Source: Silurus meridionalis (taxonomy: Eukaryota > Chordata > Actinopteri > Siluriformes > Siluridae). From it: a stretch of DNA of 64,000 bases. Every line of letters starts with the position of its first letter. Position 1 is the first letter of the stretch. Where the stretch lies: positions 13,045,773-13,109,772 of the forward strand of contig NC_060893.1 in assembly GCF_014805685.1 (NCBI RefSeq). The letters run 5' to 3'. The notes below the pieces were generated by a model. It worked only from the letters and a program-made list of their open reading frames with translations, was not told the origin of the DNA and did not search any database. Below, piece by piece: positions 60,819 to 64,000 of this stretch. Both the position numbers and the translations under genes were made by a program.

Positions 60819-61224
60819 ATGTTATGGCTGGACTGGTCAGGAAGAGCCCAGAGATTTATATTGTTTCAGTAAATAACTTTTTCGAGGAATTCTCTTTCAG
60901 CCTGTTTATTGCACCTCTGCTTCTCACTTTATTCACTGTTGTAATCAGCATAAGCAATGACATGCATCTAAATATGTGATTTGCTTATAATGGGCCCTGG
61001 ATCTTTATTTTCATTTAATTAGTAGTTACAATCAACTCTTATCTTGCTTGAGCTGCAAATGTGTTTGATCTATTTCCTGTATTTGTACTAAATCCTATAC
61101 CTCAATTCTAAATCGATTCAATTCAATATAATTTCAATAATATGTTCGGATTTTATTCCATCAGAGGAATTTAAATGAAACTAATATAGTATTATAAATA
61201 GGATATTTGTATATAATTGTATAT
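60819..61224. other. AT-rich sequence without recognisable gene
   Basis: Nothing recognisable. Confidence 0.5.
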
Positions 61225-61692
61225 GTAACGCCTCTAGGTTATGTATGTAACCCTATTTCCCTGAGGGAACGAGATGCTTTGTCGGAACGCTTTGGGAACT
61301 TGGCTGCGCTGTCCATGCTCTGAATAATGTGTGTAATCAGTCAAAACTAGAGGTAGGCTGTCATCATGACCAGGAAGTATAAAACGCACATGGAGTGAAG
61401 CCGACATCAGCTTTGTAACAAAGATGGAAACGCTGAAGATGCCGGAGGTGTGACATAGAGACCCAGCGTCTTGTTCCTTTTAGGAAACTCAAGCTGCGAC
61501 GGAAAACTTTGGGAATGAGAGTCCAATACCACCACACTTACCATTCCCTGACTAGTGTGAAAAAGCACAGCTAGGTCGAAGGACAGAGGTGCCAGGAGTG
61601 GCACAGTGGTCAAGGTTGTAAAACTTGAAAAAGGTGAGTGGGGTAGACCACAGTGTAGCAGAGGTCTTGGAGGGACATAGCCGTCTGGCACG
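61225..61692 (-). mobile_element. DIRS element terminal fragment (older, second copy)
   Basis: Matches the left end of the 8.6-kb DIRS in the same orientation: CCTCTAGGTTATGTATGTAA with TCCCTGAGGGAACGAGATGC (terminal repeat), GTGTGTAATCAGTC, CAGGAAGTATAAAACGCA, then GGAAACTCAAGCTGCGACGG (internal complementary region) and GTCAAGGTTGTAAAACTTGA with AAGGTGAGTGGGGTAGACCA (3' end of the recombinase). It is much more diverged from the 8.6-kb copy and shows C-to-T and G-to-A type decay. It stops at about 61692, inside the recombinase. The minus-strand frame 61691-61407 still echoes the HPLTFVRFSTL region (HSPFSSFTTLTT). Confidence 0.82.
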
Positions 61693-62002
61693 AATATGAA
61701 ATCTGATTGGTTAAAGAAACAGAGCTATTTCCTAAAGAGACTATGGTTAAAAAAAAGGCCAGACTTTAAAGGCCCTGGGCAGATTAGATTCACAATATTG
61801 GACAAAAAAATCTAACATCCACATACACGTACTGGAAGCAGTGCAGCCAAGAGAAACACTATGAAATATAGAGTAAACTGTTGGGTATAAATTCATACAA
61901 TTTCATAAAAAAAATATTAGAATTTAGGTTGTAAATGTAGGTCAGTGCTTCTGATAGTGTTTAGGCCAGCAGACAAGGCTTTGCCCTGACCGCCCGCCAC
62001 TG
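61693..62002. mobile_element. 3' part of the terminal-inverted-repeat element seen at 28.6 kb (copy 2)
   Basis: Begins CGAATATGAAATCTGATTGG and follows 28996-29329 closely to the tip CGCCCGCCACTG. Shared blocks include GGCCCTGGGCAGATTAGATT and CACGTACTGGAAGCAGTGCA. It lacks about 27 bases present in copy 1 (29101-29140 region). The left part of the element is missing and replaced by the DIRS fragment. Confidence 0.82.
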
Positions 62003-62332
62003 TTATAAATGTATCCATTGTTATTCCATGGAAATGGAAACTATAAAGCCACTAGCTCTTGTGTGGCACTATCCTCGGTTTTAACCTCCAATTTTCTCTT
62101 CATTCTTATTCAGTAACCATTTTATGCTTGTCAGGGTCAAGGTATATCTGGAGCCCATTGCAGATAATTCTAGGCGCAAGGTAGAAGAATACTCCACACA
62201 CATTTTCCACAGACAATTTAATATAGACAGCCTGTCGACCTGAATGATTTTAGTACATATCAAACCATAGAACCATATCATAGAATATGATATGAAACCA
62301 GCAAGCCCATATGATGTTTTATGTTAATATTA
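62003..62332. other. Sequence without recognisable gene
   Basis: Nothing recognisable. Confidence 0.45.
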
Positions 62333-62517
62333 ATGTATATTTATGTCATTTGTAGACACTATTATTGACTCCCTTGTTAACATTTTTCAAATTTTTAGAT
62401 GTGCAGGTGAGGGTTAAGTGCCTTATTCAGGGGCCCAGCAAAAATTGCTAGGTGATGAGATTTGAACTCACGGCCTTCCAGTCTAAAGCACAACATTTTA
62501 ACCACTAAGCTACCCTT
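62333..62517 (-). mobile_element. tRNA-derived SINE relic
   Basis: ATATTTATGTCATTTGTAGA, GTGAGGGTTAAGTGCCTTAT, GAGATTTGAACTCACGGCC and TTTTAACCACTAAGCTACCC in the order seen at 37.8 kb. The minus strand gives GGTAGCTTAGTGGTTAAAA (A-box-like) and GGCCGTGAGTTCAAATCTC (B-box-like). Confidence 0.72.
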
Positions 62518-63461
62518 TACCAACTTAACTGTGCTTTCTACAATTCTGGGTGGATATGCATCCATTTATTTAAATACATTAGTTGACATATGCTGATTGG
62601 TGGTGATTAAAGCTATATTGGATGTGTTTGGACATAAATGGTTATAATTTGCTCAATAATTATCATTAGTTTTGCAATCATGCAACTATTCACTGAGGTC
62701 TAAACTAATTGATATACCAATTTAAGCTACTTCATTCCTAAGTTAATTAATTCTTGTTTAGATGTCTTAAATCTAAAATAATTTTGTTTAATTGTAAATA
62801 TATGATGTTTTGATTCATAAAAAGAAAGACTGCTCAACAATAATAAATTAAAGACAAAAAAAGATCCTGTGTTCACAGCTCCTCATAAGGTTGGCAACCA
62901 GAAGAAGCATATGGTGTGGAAAACCTCCAAGCAGAGTAGTTGGCACTTTAGGAGTGATTATTAAGAAACACCTGTTCAGCCCATTTATTAGGTCAAGGCA
63001 GGTTCTGCAAAATGGAAACAGGTTAATGAAGGTTTCCTCTGGTTAATTGTGTAAACTATATATAGTGGGGCATGATAGTCAGGAGCAGTGAGGTCAAGTC
63101 CTAAGTGCCATCCACTAGACCTATCAGGTTAGCGATTCTCCATATCCAGGAATCATGACTACTCTTATGATGATGATGATGATGATTTCTTATATATTCT
63201 TATGTATTTGCAGACTCATTATTATGATTGTGCTCTTTCACACTGCCTCACAAAAAAGAACAGAACAAAATAAGGTAAATGTGCATTTGTGCCTGATTTG
63301 ATGAGCCAGGAGAGAATGCTTTGTCACACAAATGTTACAATCATGCATTTGGTGGGATTATTATTATGTTCCTGTAAAAAAGCTCTGTCTCAGAACTCTG
63401 TACTTCCTATATTTCCTCGCAAAGATGCAATTTAGGTAGTATATGAATGCACCCACCAGGA
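62518..63461. other. AT-rich sequence without recognisable gene
   Basis: A short (GAT)n run at 63163-63186; otherwise nothing recognisable. Confidence 0.5.
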
Positions 63462-64000
63462 CAGTATCCCACAAAAGTAAGTACACCCCTCAAATTTCAG
63501 CAACTATTGTAGTAGATCTTCTCAAGGGACAATACAATACTATAAAATTAAAACTTGGCTATGTTTGAGTAGTTAATGTGCAGCTTGTAGCACAGTATAG
63601 GTTTACTGTCATCTAAAAAAATTATCGTCAAAATAAGTTGCTGTTATTGTCACAATAACTGGCAACAAAAGTGAATACACCCTAAGTGAACATATCAAAA
63701 CTATGACCGAAGTGTCAGTATTTTGTGTGAGCACCATTAATATCTAGCACTGCCTTGATCCTCCTAGGCATAGAATTCAACAGAGCTGCACAGGTTGTTT
63801 CTTGGAACCTCTTCCACTTCTCCAGAATGACATCACAGAGCTGGTGGATATTAGACACATGGGACTTTTTCACCTTCCGCTTGAGGAAGCCCCACAGGTT
63901 CTCAACAGGGTTCAGGTCTGGAAGCATACTGGGTAACTCCATCACCTTCACCTTCAGCAAGGCAATTGTCAACTTGGAGGTTTGTTTGGGGTCATTATTA
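63462..64000 (-). mobile_element. Tc1-type transposon with IR/DR ends (continues past the window)
   Basis: Two direct copies of a terminal motif, CAAAAGTAAGTACACCCCT at 63473-63491 and CAAAAGTGAATACACCCTA at 63667-63685, lie about 194 bp apart. This is the IR/DR arrangement of Tc1-type elements with two transposase-binding sites per end. The transposase gene follows directly, read leftward. Only the 3' terminal end and C-terminal coding part fall in the window. Confidence 0.85.
63715..64000 (-). CDS. Tc1-type transposase, C-terminal part (open to the window edge)
   Basis: Cut-and-paste transposase of the DDE superfamily. The minus-strand frame is open from the window edge to a stop at 63715, with NDPKQTSK near 63985, LPSMLPDLNPVENLWGFLKR, KKSHVSNIHQL and ALLNSMPRRIKAVLD. 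The Glu of VENLWG is the third catalytic residue. The residue in the place of the second catalytic Asp (first position of the usual DNDP) is encoded AAT, Asn, at 63997-63999. The spacing to Glu is 31 residues instead of 34, as if three codons were lost. It therefore keeps a clean frame yet is probably catalytically dead. The true start lies beyond the window. Confidence 0.8.
   Translation of the reverse strand, partial: NNDPKQTSKLTIALLKVKVMELPSMLPDLNPVENLWGFLKRKVKKSHVSNIHQLCDVILEKWKRFQETTCAALLNSMPRRIKAVLDINGAHTKY

Overview
The window is vertebrate nuclear DNA, almost certainly from a ray-finned (teleost) fish. It is AT-rich and intron/desert-like, full of long (CA)n, (TA)n, (CT)n and (TCTA)n microsatellites. 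Its transposon mix is typical of teleosts: an RTE-clade LINE, a DIRS tyrosine-recombinase retrotransposon, several Tc1/mariner-like families and tRNA-derived SINEs. I could not fix the species. I recognise no host protein-coding gene and no functional RNA gene; every recognisable coding stretch belongs to a mobile element, and nearly all are broken.

Layout: 1-1093 is the 3' end of an RTE LINE. 3.85-4.86 kb is a Tc1/mariner-like relic. 8.59-13.73 kb is a GC-rich DIRS element read on the minus strand, with inverted terminal repeats, an internal complementary region, and broken gag, RT/RNase H and tyrosine recombinase frames. 13.7-28.5 kb is mostly unique AT-rich sequence with microsatellites, a local duplication and Tc1/SINE relics. 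28.56-29.33 kb is a terminal-inverted-repeat element wedged between two microsatellites. 31.19-31.37 kb is a long near-perfect hairpin. 36.5 kb is another Tc1 relic. 40.56-43.69 kb is a complete-length RTE LINE with perfect 18-bp target-site duplications. 45.78-47.18 kb is an IS630/Tc1-type transposon relic carrying a nested SINE. 51.08-52.77 kb is a third, inverted RTE copy, followed by identical 82-bp direct repeats around an unrecognised exon-like ORF. 56.24-56.50 kb is a composite SINE. 58.73-59.28 kb is a large foldback element. 61.2-62.0 kb is a second, older DIRS tail joined to a second copy of the 28.6-kb element. The window ends inside a Tc1 transposon whose transposase frame is still open.

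How the parts relate: the elements form partnerships. The composite SINE (tRNA-Glu-like head, then 123 bp matching the exact 5' start of the resident RTE LINE, then a tail resembling the LINE 3' end) looks like a non-autonomous parasite of that LINE, similar in design to the ruminant Bov-tA/BovB pair. The DIRS element shows the full replication architecture of its class, in which the internal complementary region matches both outer ends. All three RTE copies have altered the catalytic FADD site, so none here can supply reverse transcriptase.
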